A DNA stretch of 64,000 bases. Source: Nitrosomonas sp. GTDB lineage: Bacteria; Pseudomonadota; Gammaproteobacteria; Burkholderiales; Nitrosomonadaceae. The first letter of the stretch is position 1; every line of letters starts with the position of its first letter. This document shows, piece after piece, positions 9,016 through 18,543 of this stretch. Position numbers and translations under genes: made by a program. The notes below the pieces were generated by a model, which was not told where the DNA came from, did no database searches, and worked only from the letters and a program-made list of their open reading frames with translations. The stretch lies in NCBI GenBank assembly GCA_016708955.1, contig JADJES010000006.1, forward strand, positions 87,708 to 151,707, read 5' to 3'.

Positions 9016-9385
9016 GTTTTTGTTCATAGAAGCGGGAAACAGCTTGGAATTGTTATTGCGGTTGCAATCCTATGTATCAACAGCTGCGGCCAACTCTGGT
9101 ATATAGATGAATAAGCGCTAGGAGCGCTGTCCGAGAATAGAGCGATCTACTGCAGAAAAGCTATTTTGGTCATATTTTCCGGTTATTCTCGTTAAATAGA
9201 ATAACTATTCGCCTCAAATAATCGAAAAATCTGCCTCAAAATAGCTTCCCTCGCTACGATCATTATTCTTGGACAGCCTCCTAGTGTATCCGGAGCTAAA
9301 CAGTTACACACTGAAATCCACATGAAAATGGCAATCTTGAACTGTTGATGATTGCAATGACCAGATAGCGAGTGTTATCGCAGCG
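9016..9385. other. Intergenic region holding a MITE-like palindrome
   Basis: 370 bp without a gene. Its middle is the inverted-repeat element at 9118-9284; I see nothing definite in the remainder. Confidence 0.5.
9118..9284. repeat. MITE-like imperfect palindrome (CTAGGAG...CTCCTAG)
   Basis: The two halves are imperfect inverted repeats: CTAGGAGCGCTGTCCGAGAA at the left, and at the right, read on the opposite strand, CTAGGAGGCTGTCCAAGAAT. Both halves then contain AAGCTATTTTG. The right half recurs as a close copy at 23184-23268, so this is a dispersed repeat. No ORF and no clear target duplication. It could form a long hairpin in RNA. Confidence 0.65.
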
Positions 9386-12265
9386 TTAATTCACGCGCAC
9401 CGAGCTGCATAATCGTTCGATTGACATCGGACTCGACAAATCCGTTTCACTCATCAACTGCAGCAATGATTCATAAGGCACAGGACGGCTGAAATAATAT
9501 CCTTGCTGCAAATGACAGTGATGATTAAGCAATATCCTGACTTGCTGCTCAGATTCGACACCCTCCGCGATGATAGCTAGATCCAAATTCATACCCAAAC
9601 CAATAATTGCCTGAGTCATAGTCAGATGATTGAGGTTTTGATCCAATGCGCGGATAAAGGATTTGTCAATCTTTAAGATATCGATCGGTAATTCACGGAG
9701 TAATGTAAGTGAGGAATAACCAGTCCCAAAATCATCCAGCGCGATTTGAGCACCGAGTGCTTTTATTTGTATCAAAATATCAGATGCCCGCCCAATGTCG
9801 CTCACGACAGCGCTTTCGGTAATTTCAAGGATAAGTGAAGTGGCTGGTAGTTTTGTTTCGCTTAATACTTGCGAAAGTGTTTGCATAAAATTTCCATATA
9901 AAAGCTGACGAGGGTTAACGTTAACCGATACATTAACCGGCTTACCAGCTTGTAAAAGCTTCTCAGCGGCGATGCATGCTGATCGCAATACTTCTTCTCC
10001 CAGTTGTTCCATCAATCCAACACTTTCTGCTAATGGTAGAAAATCACCCGGTGACAGGTATCCGCGCGTGGGATGCGGCCAGCGCACCAGAGCTTCCATG
10101 CGCACGATGCGCCGTTGATGGACATCGACGATAGGTTGGTATAAAACCTGCAAATGACCTTCGTTCAAAGCGGTGCGCAATTCTTTCTCAAATTCAAGCC
10201 GGTCGCGCGTCCAAGCGACAGAGGATTCTGCCGAATAAAATCCGAAACTATTACCGCCCTCATTTTTTACCCGATGCATTACTGTACTTGCGCGTTCTAA
10301 TACAGCCTCAGAGTTTTCTCCATCTTCCGGGAAAAGACCGATTCCAATGCTAACAGTTACAAAAACCTCCTGATTGTGTAAGTGAAACTTCTGTCTGATC
10401 GACTCAAGGATTTCTTGCGCCATTTGCGGAGTGGTATCTTCTTTGTGCAAATGGTCAAATAGCAAAACAAATTCATCACCGCCCCAGCGTGCAACAATAT
10501 TATTCTGATGCGCTGTGTTAGTGAGTCGCTGTGAGACCATTTTCAACAACTCATCGCCTGCACGGTGACCTAATGCATCATTAATTTTTTTAAAATTATC
10601 CAAAGTGACAAAAAACGCGGTAATAGTTTTACCGTGTTGCTGTAATGTTGATATCAATTCTTCAAAGCGCGTCAGCAGCAATGCCCGGTTGGGAAGCTTG
10701 GTCAAAGTGTCGTAACTTGCCTGATAGGCAACTTGTTTAGTCAGTTCAACGGTATCAGTGATATCTGCAATTGCAATAACAAACCCCATTAACACTTCTT
10801 GCTCATCACGCAATGTATGCCGGGTAATGCGCACGGCGCGCTTTTCACCACCGGCAGTCTTCAAATAGCATTGGATTGTATTGACGTTGAATGCGGGCAC
10901 AGGCAATTCTGAACTTTCTGATTCATTATAGGTGCCATCCCGGATCTTGCTGAGATCGAGTATTGCGGAGAGGAGGGTGCCTTGCACCTGGTTGAGAGCC
11001 ACACCGAAAATCCTTTCCGCTCCTTTGTTCATATAAATAACATGATCGCGGGCATCGGTTGTAATGACGCCGTCTCCTACCGATTCCAGAGCTGCATTGG
11101 AACCCGCCTTGGCAACAAATAACGACTGCATGAATTCGTTGATGCGCCGCCAATTCAGTAACGGATAAATAGCTATCGTTCCAAGCAGGGCGGCGCTCGG
11201 GGGAAGCCAGATATGCGCCAAACGTAGGGCTACCCAGACAAAAAATAAACCGCAACCCAGCAAAATTAACAGAAAAGGTATCGTGATGTTGCGCTGCAGA
11301 ATGCTTACAGCGAGTAGTGCAGTCAGTACCCAAATTATCGAAATCAAGCTGATTGAATGATCGGCCACAGGGTGAATGGCGCGATCATGCAACAACATAT
11401 TGAGGACATTGGCATGCCATTCAACACCGCTCATCGGCTGCCGGTTGAGCGGAGAAGCGGGTGTGGCGAAGCGCATTCCCATGCCGGTTGCTGTCATTCC
11501 GACAATAATAATTTTATCTTTCAAGCTGGCAAGCACCTGATCATCGAACAAAACCTGTGTATAGGACAATTGCTGAAAACTACCCGGTTGCCCGGCGTAG
11601 GGAATCAGTGCTTCGTGCGAGCGCACCCAACGGCCGCGGGTATTTACAGGCGTTTCGCTTAAAGCACCGGTCCAATCCGTCATGTATTTGTTTGACTGTG
11701 TTGCCAATGCGAATCCGAATGCAGGCCAGCGGGGTTCTTCGATACCGGCTTTTAGAAAAACCCGCCGGGCTATGCCATCACTATCCAGTTCAATATCTAC
11801 ATGGCCGAGCTTTGCGCTTTCACGAAAGAAGGAGAGTGGTTCAACAAGATAGATGCGCTCAACATTACCATCCGCGACGGGCGCAACCGGTAAGATAACA
11901 GCGCCGTGTGCGGCAATGGCAGCAGCCAGCAACTCATCGGCAAATGGATCATTCTGCGGTTCTGAAAACAGAATATCAAACCCAATGACATTACTGCCGG
12001 TCTTTTGCAGCCGGTTGATTAATTTTGCATGCAAACTTCTTGACCAAGGCCAGCGTCCCAATGTTTGCAGGCTTTCTTCATCAATTGCTACGATAACGAT
12101 GTTGTTGTCGGGCAAGTATTGCTGAATGGTGGAAATTTTGTCATAAAAAACAGCATCAATTCGCTCCAAAACTGAGAAGAATGACAGCAACCCGACCCCG
12201 GCCAGTAGCAGGATCGTACGTAAAATGAAAGTGGCGTGAGGGAAATACGTATGCCATCCGGTCAT
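9386..12265 (-). CDS. CHASE2-PAS-GGDEF-EAL membrane signalling protein
   Basis: Cyclic-di-GMP turnover protein of 959 residues. A membrane segment near residues 13-30 is followed by a periplasmic CHASE2 sensor (to about 300; DAVFYDKIS and GFDILFSEPQ are typical). Clustered membrane helices follow (about 305-370), then a PAS domain (about 385-500), GGDEF near residue 595 with the active site WGGDEF intact, and EAL near residue 723 (MEALVRW, later EITES and LDDFGTGYSSL) also intact. Both synthase and phosphodiesterase activity are therefore possible. Its start overlaps the stop of the LysM/FecR gene by 4 bp (ATGA), implying translational coupling and probably a shared signal. Confidence 0.93.
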   Translation of the reverse strand: MTGWHTYFPHATFILRTILLLAGVGLLSFFSVLERIDAVFYDKISTIQQYLPDNNIVIVAIDEESLQTLGRWPWSRSLHAKLINRLQKTGSNVIGFDILFSEPQNDPFADELLAAAIAAHGAVILPVAPVADGNVERIYLVEPLSFFRESAKLGHVDIELDSDGIARRVFLKAGIEEPRWPAFGFALATQSNKYMTDWTGALSETPVNTRGRWVRSHEALIPYAGQPGSFQQLSYTQVLFDDQVLASLKDKIIIVGMTATGMGMRFATPASPLNRQPMSGVEWHANVLNMLLHDRAIHPVADHSISLISIIWVLTALLAVSILQRNITIPFLLILLGCGLFFVWVALRLAHIWLPPSAALLGTIAIYPLLNWRRINEFMQSLFVAKAGSNAALESVGDGVITTDARDHVIYMNKGAERIFGVALNQVQGTLLSAILDLSKIRDGTYNESESSELPVPAFNVNTIQCYLKTAGGEKRAVRITRHTLRDEQEVLMGFVIAIADITDTVELTKQVAYQASYDTLTKLPNRALLLTRFEELISTLQQHGKTITAFFVTLDNFKKINDALGHRAGDELLKMVSQRLTNTAHQNNIVARWGGDEFVLLFDHLHKEDTTPQMAQEILESIRQKFHLHNQEVFVTVSIGIGLFPEDGENSEAVLERASTVMHRVKNEGGNSFGFYSAESSVAWTRDRLEFEKELRTALNEGHLQVLYQPIVDVHQRRIVRMEALVRWPHPTRGYLSPGDFLPLAESVGLMEQLGEEVLRSACIAAEKLLQAGKPVNVSVNVNPRQLLYGNFMQTLSQVLSETKLPATSLILEITESAVVSDIGRASDILIQIKALGAQIALDDFGTGYSSLTLLRELPIDILKIDKSFIRALDQNLNHLTMTQAIIGLGMNLDLAIIAEGVESEQQVRILLNHHCHLQQGYYFSRPVPYESLLQLMSETDLSSPMSIERLCSSVRVN

Positions 12266-13923
12266 AGAAGAAGGTCAATTAATGGCATAAAGGGTAATAA
12301 ATTCCAGTAAGGATTAGCATAAGGGATATCAACTGCTTGCGGCGGCCCCCATGGTCCTTCGAAACCATCCGATTCGATTGTTTTGGTGCGCAAGAAATAT
12401 TTTCCACCATCGGGGCGATTAACGGTAAGTTGCGTTGCGGCCGTATTCTCGTCGTGTAAAATTTGTTTGAATTCCTTGTCATGCGCCAGTTGGAAATGAA
12501 AGCGCTGCCCTTCACCGCCAGCTCGCCACGCAAAGGTCATTTGCGATTTATCGAATTTTGTTTCTTCCATCGCTGGTCCCGGGAATGGCATGCGGAAAGT
12601 CATGGCATCTGAAAACGGTCCGGCCCCCTCGATTGCGGAAACCGATGCAATGCGCCAGAAATAATGTCCTGGCGATAAGGGATCGATCAAACGGAACTTA
12701 TTATCCGTTACTTTGGTGTCATGCACGATCGTCGTTGAAAATTCAGGATTCTGGCTGACCATGACAATATAATGCGCCGCTTCCGATTGAGCCGCCCATT
12801 GGAATTCCCGTGCAATCGGATCAACCACGCCGCCGGGTAAGGGCATAATGACAAAAGGCGGTTCAGGCCGCGCGTTCAACGTAAATGGCATAATGGCATC
12901 ACGCCCCTCAATACCCGTAGCATCAATGCCACGAACCCGCAGCCAATAATCGCCATCCGGAATATCACCGTCGCGGAAAGGCAATTTGGCTGTAGTAAAT
13001 TCAGACCACATCGCGTCAAAATTCTGATCTTTGGCGATTTGTGCGCGGTAAGCGCTGGCGCCTGCTAAAGCGGGCAATGTGATTATTAACGGTAAGCGTT
13101 CATAAATATCGGATGTTTGTGTCAAATCGGGCGGTGGTAATAATTTTACCGGTGGAGAAGGCGGTGCGCTGAGTGCGGTCACTGTTCCAAATCCAGCGGA
13201 AACGTTAATCGCTTTCTGGCCGCCACTGACTTGTACCAGGCCAGTTAGCACTTCACTGCTGGTATCCGTGCCGTTGGTTAAAGTACCCACGCGGAAATCA
13301 GTGCCGCGAACCGAACTGACCGCCGAAGGGGTTTTTATTCTAAAACGGGTGCCAATTTCTGATTTAGGCGGCACAGAATTTTCAGTTCGGCCTTGTTGCA
13401 GCTCAATCAAGGTATCCACTAATCCATAATCGCCAAATACTTTCATCTCGTTGATACGAACATGGCTGTTATCCTGGAGGCGCATGCGTGATTTGTCCGG
13501 AAACTCAACAGTAACGAACGCGTCATTTTCGCTTTTAATTTCATCTCCGGCATAAAGCGGCATGCCTAACTCTACCGGCACATTTTCCGCCGTACTCACA
13601 CGCGTTAATATTGCAGTGCCATGGATATTCACCACGCGCGCGTAAACACCTTCGGTATGTTGTTTTGACCACGCGACAGGAATTCTGATTTTTGTGCCGG
13701 GCGGAATGGTATAAGCATTTGGAACCCGGTTGAGCTGTTGCAGTCTGTTTACATATTGCATGCTGGTGAGATGCCGCTCACTAACGTTCCAGAGATTGTC
13801 GCCAGGACGTACCGTATAAATCCATTCCTCGGCCGTGGCTTGAGCGGATAAAGTCAGTAAACTGGCGAGAAACAATATCCAACAAGTGAATTTAAATTTC
13901 TTATTGATTAATTGCGGCTTCAT
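12262..13923 (-). CDS. Secreted LysM and FecR-domain protein
   Basis: Periplasmic or envelope protein of 553 residues. The signal peptide (WILFLASLLTLSAQATAEEW) is followed by a LysM peptidoglycan-binding domain (about residues 35-85; YTVRPGDNLWNVSERH) and a FecR domain (about 115-235; VTVEFPDKSRMRL, VSSVRGTDFRVG). The rest is repeated fibronectin-like segments with YRAQIAKDQNF, HYIVMVSQNPEF and FHFQLAHDKEF. GGAGG lies 6 nt before the ATG. The adjacent CHASE2 gene suggests that it reports envelope state to the CHASE2 domain; that link is inference from gene neighbourhood, since FecR-type proteins often sit beside CHASE2 enzymes. Confidence 0.88.
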   Translation of the reverse strand: MKPQLINKKFKFTCWILFLASLLTLSAQATAEEWIYTVRPGDNLWNVSERHLTSMQYVNRLQQLNRVPNAYTIPPGTKIRIPVAWSKQHTEGVYARVVNIHGTAILTRVSTAENVPVELGMPLYAGDEIKSENDAFVTVEFPDKSRMRLQDNSHVRINEMKVFGDYGLVDTLIELQQGRTENSVPPKSEIGTRFRIKTPSAVSSVRGTDFRVGTLTNGTDTSSEVLTGLVQVSGGQKAINVSAGFGTVTALSAPPSPPVKLLPPPDLTQTSDIYERLPLIITLPALAGASAYRAQIAKDQNFDAMWSEFTTAKLPFRDGDIPDGDYWLRVRGIDATGIEGRDAIMPFTLNARPEPPFVIMPLPGGVVDPIAREFQWAAQSEAAHYIVMVSQNPEFSTTIVHDTKVTDNKFRLIDPLSPGHYFWRIASVSAIEGAGPFSDAMTFRMPFPGPAMEETKFDKSQMTFAWRAGGEGQRFHFQLAHDKEFKQILHDENTAATQLTVNRPDGGKYFLRTKTIESDGFEGPWGPPQAVDIPYANPYWNLLPFMPLIDLLL

Positions 13924-13998
13924 TTTATCCTCCAGTTATCAGCGAATTGACTTGAATTTATCCGGATAGAGAAAACCTGTCGACTTTAATCCTCTACC

Positions 13999-14481
13999 TC
14001 ACGATGCAATAATTTCAACCGGAGCGCCAACACTGATCCGGTCAAATAATTCCAATAAATCACTGTTACGCATCCGGATGCATCCGATTGAACCGGGTTT
14101 GCCCATTTCCACGCTATCCGGTGTGCCATGGATGTAAATATAACGTCGCATGGTGTCGACCGTACCCAGGCGATTAAAACCCGACTCACAGCCGGAGAGC
14201 CATAAAATGCGGGTCAGAATCCAATCTCTTTTGGGGAATTGCGCGGCAAACTCCGGCGAATAGATTTCGCCAGTAGGCCGCCGCTTGATAAAAACCGTAT
14301 TGATCGGCTGGCCGGCACCGATCTTGGCGCGAATGATATGTTTTCCTAATGGCGTGCAGAAACTGCCATTTTCCTGGCCAGTGCCATTTTTTGCAGAGGA
14401 AATCCGATATTGCCGGATGAGCTGTCCGCGTTCATCCAGCAGATCAAGTTGTTGGGTTGCAATAGTGATATTAATTTTCAT
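13999..14481 (-). CDS. L,D-transpeptidase (YkuD family)
   Basis: Peptidoglycan cross-linking enzyme of the ErfK/YbiS/YcfS/YkuD family, 160 residues. The catalytic motif is intact: YIYIHGTPD (His near residue 117) and GSIGCIRM (nucleophile Cys near residue 135). No signal peptide is visible, so the protein is a bare catalytic domain whose export is unclear. The start overlaps the end of tadA by 11 bp, indicating one transcript with tadA. Confidence 0.9.
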   Translation of the reverse strand: MKINITIATQQLDLLDERGQLIRQYRISSAKNGTGQENGSFCTPLGKHIIRAKIGAGQPINTVFIKRRPTGEIYSPEFAAQFPKRDWILTRILWLSGCESGFNRLGTVDTMRRYIYIHGTPDSVEMGKPGSIGCIRMRNSDLLELFDRISVGAPVEIIAS

Positions 14482-14962
14482 GATTGCTCCGCCCGGCTGT
14501 TTTGCGTCTTTGTGCGAAAAACTGTTTCAATAATGCACTGGCTTCGGGTGCCAGGATGCCTGCCGCAACTTGCAGATGATGATTCAGCCGCGTCTCTGCT
14601 GGTAGATCAATCACACTGCCGCACGCGCCGGTTTTTGGATCCGTTGCCGCGTACACCAGGCGTTGGATGCGGGCATGAAAAATCGCACCGATACACATCA
14701 CACAGGGCTCCAATGTGACATAAAGCGTGCAGTCCTGCAAACGATAATTGACCAGATTGCTGCCCGCATCGCGCATCGCCATGATTTCAGCGTGTGCGGT
14801 AGGATCGTCGGAAGTAATGGGACGATTATGGCCACGCCCCACGATTATTCCATTCTGCACCACCACGGCGCCGACCGGCACCTCGCCAATAGCTTGCGCC
14901 TGTTGAGCGAGTTCCAGCGCAACTAGCATGAATTGGCTATCGTTATCGGTTTTCAACGTCAT
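14471..14962 (-). CDS. tadA: tRNA-specific adenosine deaminase
   Basis: Converts A34 to inosine in the tRNA-Arg(ACG) anticodon; cytosolic zinc enzyme of the cytidine deaminase fold. The zinc and catalytic signatures HAEIMAMRDAG (about residue 56) and TLEPCVMCIGAI (about residues 84-95) are complete. DPKTGACGSV is the typical substrate-loop region. Length (163 residues) is normal. The gene is divergent from prmB with 157 bp between, and overlaps the L,D-transpeptidase start. Confidence 0.95.
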   Translation of the reverse strand: MTLKTDNDSQFMLVALELAQQAQAIGEVPVGAVVVQNGIIVGRGHNRPITSDDPTAHAEIMAMRDAGSNLVNYRLQDCTLYVTLEPCVMCIGAIFHARIQRLVYAATDPKTGACGSVIDLPAETRLNHHLQVAAGILAPEASALLKQFFAQRRKTAGRSNHEN

Positions 14963-15119
14963 TTTGGTTTCAAATACTGTTTGGCAATTCAGCGCGATGC
15001 TTTCTCGCCACGGTTTTTATGCTACATTGCTACCCATTGTAAATCCCGAATCTTCATGGCGAGCTGTTTCCCGGTTTATTCTGCGTTAACACGTTTGATT
15101 CCTAAAACTTTTATTACAC

Positions 15120-16019
15120 ATGATCGCTCAAGCTCAATCGCAACTTCATACTATCCGTGATCTTTTACGTTTTGCGGTCAGCCAGTTTAATAAAGCCGGC
15201 CTGCATTTTGGCCATGGCTCCGCCAATGCGTATGACGAAGCGGTTTATCTTATTCTGAAAACCCTCTATTTGCCACTGGATCAACTGGAACCCTTCCTGG
15301 ATGCTCGCGTGACGGATACTGAGTGCAGTCAAGTGTTGGAAATGATCGATCGCCGTGTCACAGATAGAATTCCCGTCGCCTATCTGACACATGAGGCCTG
15401 GTTGGGGGATTTTAATTTTTATGTCGACGAACGTGTAATTATACCGCGATCTTTCATTGCCGAATTGCTGCAAACGCAACTTTCGCCTTGGGTCACCGAA
15501 CCCGATACTATTATTTCCGCACTGGATTTGTGTACCGGATCAGGTTGTCTCGCGATTCTGATGGCGCATGCTTTTGAGAATGCGCAAATCGATGCTGCCG
15601 ATATTTCCACTCAGGCGCTGGCAGTGGCACATAAGAATGTGCAGAATTACGGATTGGAACAAAAAATCGATCTGATCGAGTCTGATCTGTTTTCAGCTTT
15701 ACACGGAAAGCATTACGATCTGATCATTAGTAATCCACCGTATGTGAATGCCGAATCTATGACGGAATTACCCCGGGAGTACCGGCATGAGCCAGAAAAT
15801 GCACTGGCAAGCGGACTGGATGGATTGGATGCAACGCGCCAAATTTTGCAACACGCTGCCCGGTACTTAACCGATGACGGAATATTAGTGGTCGAAATCG
15901 GCCATAATCGTGCGAAACTGGAACAGGCCTATCCGAAAGTGCCGTTTACTTGGCTTGAAACCAGTGCCGGAGACGAATTTGTGTTTCTGTTGCAGCGCGA
16001 GCAATTGCCGAATAGCTAA
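15120..16019 (+). CDS. prmB: 50S ribosomal protein L3 N5-glutamine methyltransferase
   Basis: SAM-dependent methylation of a glutamine in ribosomal protein L3. The SAM-binding motif (ALDLCTGSGCLAILMA) and the catalytic NPPY (IISNPPYVNAESM, about residue 204) are present. The longer N-terminus (FGHGSANAYDEAVYLIL) marks PrmB rather than the paralogue PrmC. Length 299 is normal. The ATG at 15120 has no strong ribosome site nearby. Confidence 0.92.
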   Translation: MIAQAQSQLHTIRDLLRFAVSQFNKAGLHFGHGSANAYDEAVYLILKTLYLPLDQLEPFLDARVTDTECSQVLEMIDRRVTDRIPVAYLTHEAWLGDFNFYVDERVIIPRSFIAELLQTQLSPWVTEPDTIISALDLCTGSGCLAILMAHAFENAQIDAADISTQALAVAHKNVQNYGLEQKIDLIESDLFSALHGKHYDLIISNPPYVNAESMTELPREYRHEPENALASGLDGLDATRQILQHAARYLTDDGILVVEIGHNRAKLEQAYPKVPFTWLETSAGDEFVFLLQREQLPNS

Positions 16020-16322
16020 CCGAATCTTCAATTTAGCGATGATAGATATTATTTTGAACCCGTATATTGCGGCATTTTGGGAATCTAATTCCGATTAAAC
16101 CTGAAAGAATGACGTACACACCACGGACGTAGGATGTGCTGAACAAAGTGAAGCGCATCGCCCCCGAAAAATGCGCCTCCTTATTGCGCCGGCTATTGCT
16201 ATCAGAAAACGAGCATAATGCTGACTGAACTGGTTTCAGCAAATTACCGGCAAACTGATTGACTTGGTTCGCTCATTACAGAGAGTACTGCGTATTAAAT
16301 TGTTAACTTAAGGATTTTCTTT
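16020..16322. other. Intergenic region before the aldehyde dehydrogenase
   Basis: About 300 bp without a convincing gene. The stretch at about 16125-16165 (GGATGTGCTGAACAAAGTGA) resembles a repeat I associate with proteobacterial intergenic regions; that is recollection, not verified here. Confidence 0.35.
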
Positions 16323-17687
16323 ATGCCGATGCTATCGATCAACCCGGCCACAGGCCAAACCATACAATCTTTTCCAACTTGGCAAAGCGGCGAAATCGAT
16401 GCGACATTAAGTCAAGTTGCATCCGCTCAGACTGATTGGGCGGCGCTCAGTTTTGCGCAGCGATCAAACTGTATGCGGAATCTTGCGAAGATATTCCGGC
16501 AACGCAGCGAGGAGTATGCCAACCTGATCACGGAGGAGATGGGCAAATTACTCAAAGAGGCCAAAGCGGAGATAGAAAAATGTGCGATGGGTTGTCAGTA
16601 CTATGCCGATCATGCGCAATCGTATTTAAATGATGAAGTGATCACTTCCGACGCCAGCCGCAGCATGGTTATTTATCAGCCTTTGGGCACCGTATTGTGC
16701 ATCATGCCGTGGAATTTTCCTTTCTGGCAATTAATCCGCGCGGCAGCACCGGCGATGATGGCAGGCAATGCGGTGGTGTTAAAGCATGCATCGAATGTTC
16801 CCCGCTGCGCCCTAGCGCTGGAAGACGCATTCCGGCAAGCCGGATTTCCTGCTTATACATTCCGCACGCTGATGATCAGCGCCGAGCAAGCGGAAGCAGT
16901 AGTCGCCGATAAACGTATTGCGGCGGTCACCTTGACTGGTAGCAGTGCGGCGGGACGGAAAGTCGCGGCCGCCGCCGGTCAACACCTTAAAAAATGCGTA
17001 CTCGAACTCGGCGGGTCGGATCCCTTTATCGTACTCGACGATGCCGACATTGCATTCACCGCACAGCAAGCGCTCGTGGCGCGTTTCCAGAATATGGGGC
17101 AGAGCTGTATTGCCGCCAAACGTTTCATTCTTGTGGATGCTATCGCCGATTCCTTTGTCGAGCAATTTAAGACGCTGGTCAGTCAATTACAAAGCGGCGA
17201 CCCGAAAAACGATGCCACCAGCATTGCGCCGATGGCGCGCGCCGATTTGCGCACTGCGCTGCACGACCAGGTGGAAAGGAGTCTGGCAGCGGGCGCAAAG
17301 CTCGTGACCGGCGGTACTTTTATCGGCACACAAGGCGCGTATTACGCACCGGCAATTTTGGATCATGTGCAACCGGGTATGCCGGCGTTTGATGAGGAAT
17401 TATTCGGTCCGGTGGCTGCGATAGTGCGGGTAAAAAATGCCGAAGATGCGATTAAGTTGGCCAATCAGACGGATTTCGGTTTGGGCGGCAGTGTGTGGAC
17501 ATCGAACGCGGCGCGAGGCGAAGCGCTGGCGCGGAAAATTCATGCGGGTTGCGTCTTTGTCAATGGTATCGTCAAAAGCGATCCGCGCTTACCGTTCGGC
17601 GGCATTAAAGACTCAGGGTATGGAAGAGAATTATCTTATCACGGCATTCGTGAGTTCATGAATATCAAAACGGTGTGGATCAAGTAG
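16323..17687 (+). CDS. NAD(P)-dependent succinate-semialdehyde dehydrogenase-type aldehyde dehydrogenase
   Basis: Aldehyde dehydrogenase of 454 residues. Visible motifs are the cofactor-site PWNFPFWQ, the catalytic Glu in LELGGSDPFIV (about residue 226) and the nucleophile Cys in NMGQSCIAAKR (about residue 261). The C-terminus LPFGGIKDSGYGRELS is typical. The short form with ELGGSDPFIVL is that of Sad/GabD-like succinate-semialdehyde dehydrogenases, but the exact substrate is not proven. AAGGA precedes the ATG. Its 3' end overlaps the convergent NYN gene by 8 bp. Confidence 0.9.
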   Translation: MPMLSINPATGQTIQSFPTWQSGEIDATLSQVASAQTDWAALSFAQRSNCMRNLAKIFRQRSEEYANLITEEMGKLLKEAKAEIEKCAMGCQYYADHAQSYLNDEVITSDASRSMVIYQPLGTVLCIMPWNFPFWQLIRAAAPAMMAGNAVVLKHASNVPRCALALEDAFRQAGFPAYTFRTLMISAEQAEAVVADKRIAAVTLTGSSAAGRKVAAAAGQHLKKCVLELGGSDPFIVLDDADIAFTAQQALVARFQNMGQSCIAAKRFILVDAIADSFVEQFKTLVSQLQSGDPKNDATSIAPMARADLRTALHDQVERSLAAGAKLVTGGTFIGTQGAYYAPAILDHVQPGMPAFDEELFGPVAAIVRVKNAEDAIKLANQTDFGLGGSVWTSNAARGEALARKIHAGCVFVNGIVKSDPRLPFGGIKDSGYGRELSYHGIREFMNIKTVWIK

Positions 17688-18337
17688 CTGCGGGTAAATC
17701 ATATGATACTGTAGTGCCATTGACCTTAACATAACCGCGCGACATTAAACCCTTATATACAGCTTCAATATCAGCAGCTAAAGTGTTTTTCCCGAATTTG
17801 GCATGAATGGTGCTCATCAATGTTTTTGGAGTGAGAGGTTTCGATGCGTTGCGTTTAATGAGATCTTCCACAGTAATTTCAATTAATTCATCGATGGATG
17901 TTCTGGTGGAAGAACTTTTCTTGATTAATTACAATTGCCTTGCCTTTTGTTGCCGGTGGAGTAAGACAAGGCATTTCTTCTATTGATATTGATCGTACGG
18001 CAAAAATCTTATTCGCCTTCATATGCTTGATCAGAGGATCAAAGCCGGTATCCTTAGAAACAATGTGAAAAAAACCTGAAGGATCGTTTGCAGCCAGAAT
18101 CCCAAGATAGTAAGCAATATGGAAATCAAGCGCATTGACTCCCTGCCTTTCAAGTATGACATAATCTGCTCGTTCTCCCAGTTCATGCATCGCCAGAACA
18201 AGTTCAACCGGAAGTTTCGTATTGCTTGGACCTAAGAAGATACGCACTCGAAATTGCTCACCTTTCAGCAAAGCAAGTGACTTCGTTTGTACATTCTCGT
18301 AATCGATCAAAATATAATTTGTTTTCAAGGTAATCAC
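17680..18337 (-). pseudogene. NYN-domain (PIN-like) protein, frameshifted
   Basis: The N-terminal 149 residues (17888-18337) form a NYN/PIN-like nuclease domain: acidic start YILIDYENVQ, then DFHIAYYLGILA and HIVSKDTGFDPLIKHM with conserved acidic residues. The C-terminal part (17680-17871, extended upstream through SIDELIEITV) is a small winged-helix-like tail ending NGTTVSYDLPAAT. The two pieces join with a one-base shift around 17910-17935, giving about 215 residues. Either a pseudogene or a sequencing error. NYN proteins are predicted RNases; the target is unknown. Confidence 0.75.
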
Positions 18338-18543
18338 TCAGTAAAAATCACTAAATAAAACTATGCGGCAAGTGAGCCTACTTAGCGGCATCTCTGGTTT
18401 TATACTTTACTTTTGCAGAATGCTTTTAAGCAACACTGAGAAATCATAAGCCATGCACCTGTGTTTCTGTAATTCTGACATCATGGTATCCTGGCAGGCC
18501 GATACTAACTTTATATGCGCGGGGACGGTTCGCGCGACATCTG

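Noticed and set aside
16033..16242. Small minus-strand ORF after prmB
   Set aside because: No ribosome site, no recognisable family, and it overlaps a repeat-like intergenic stretch.
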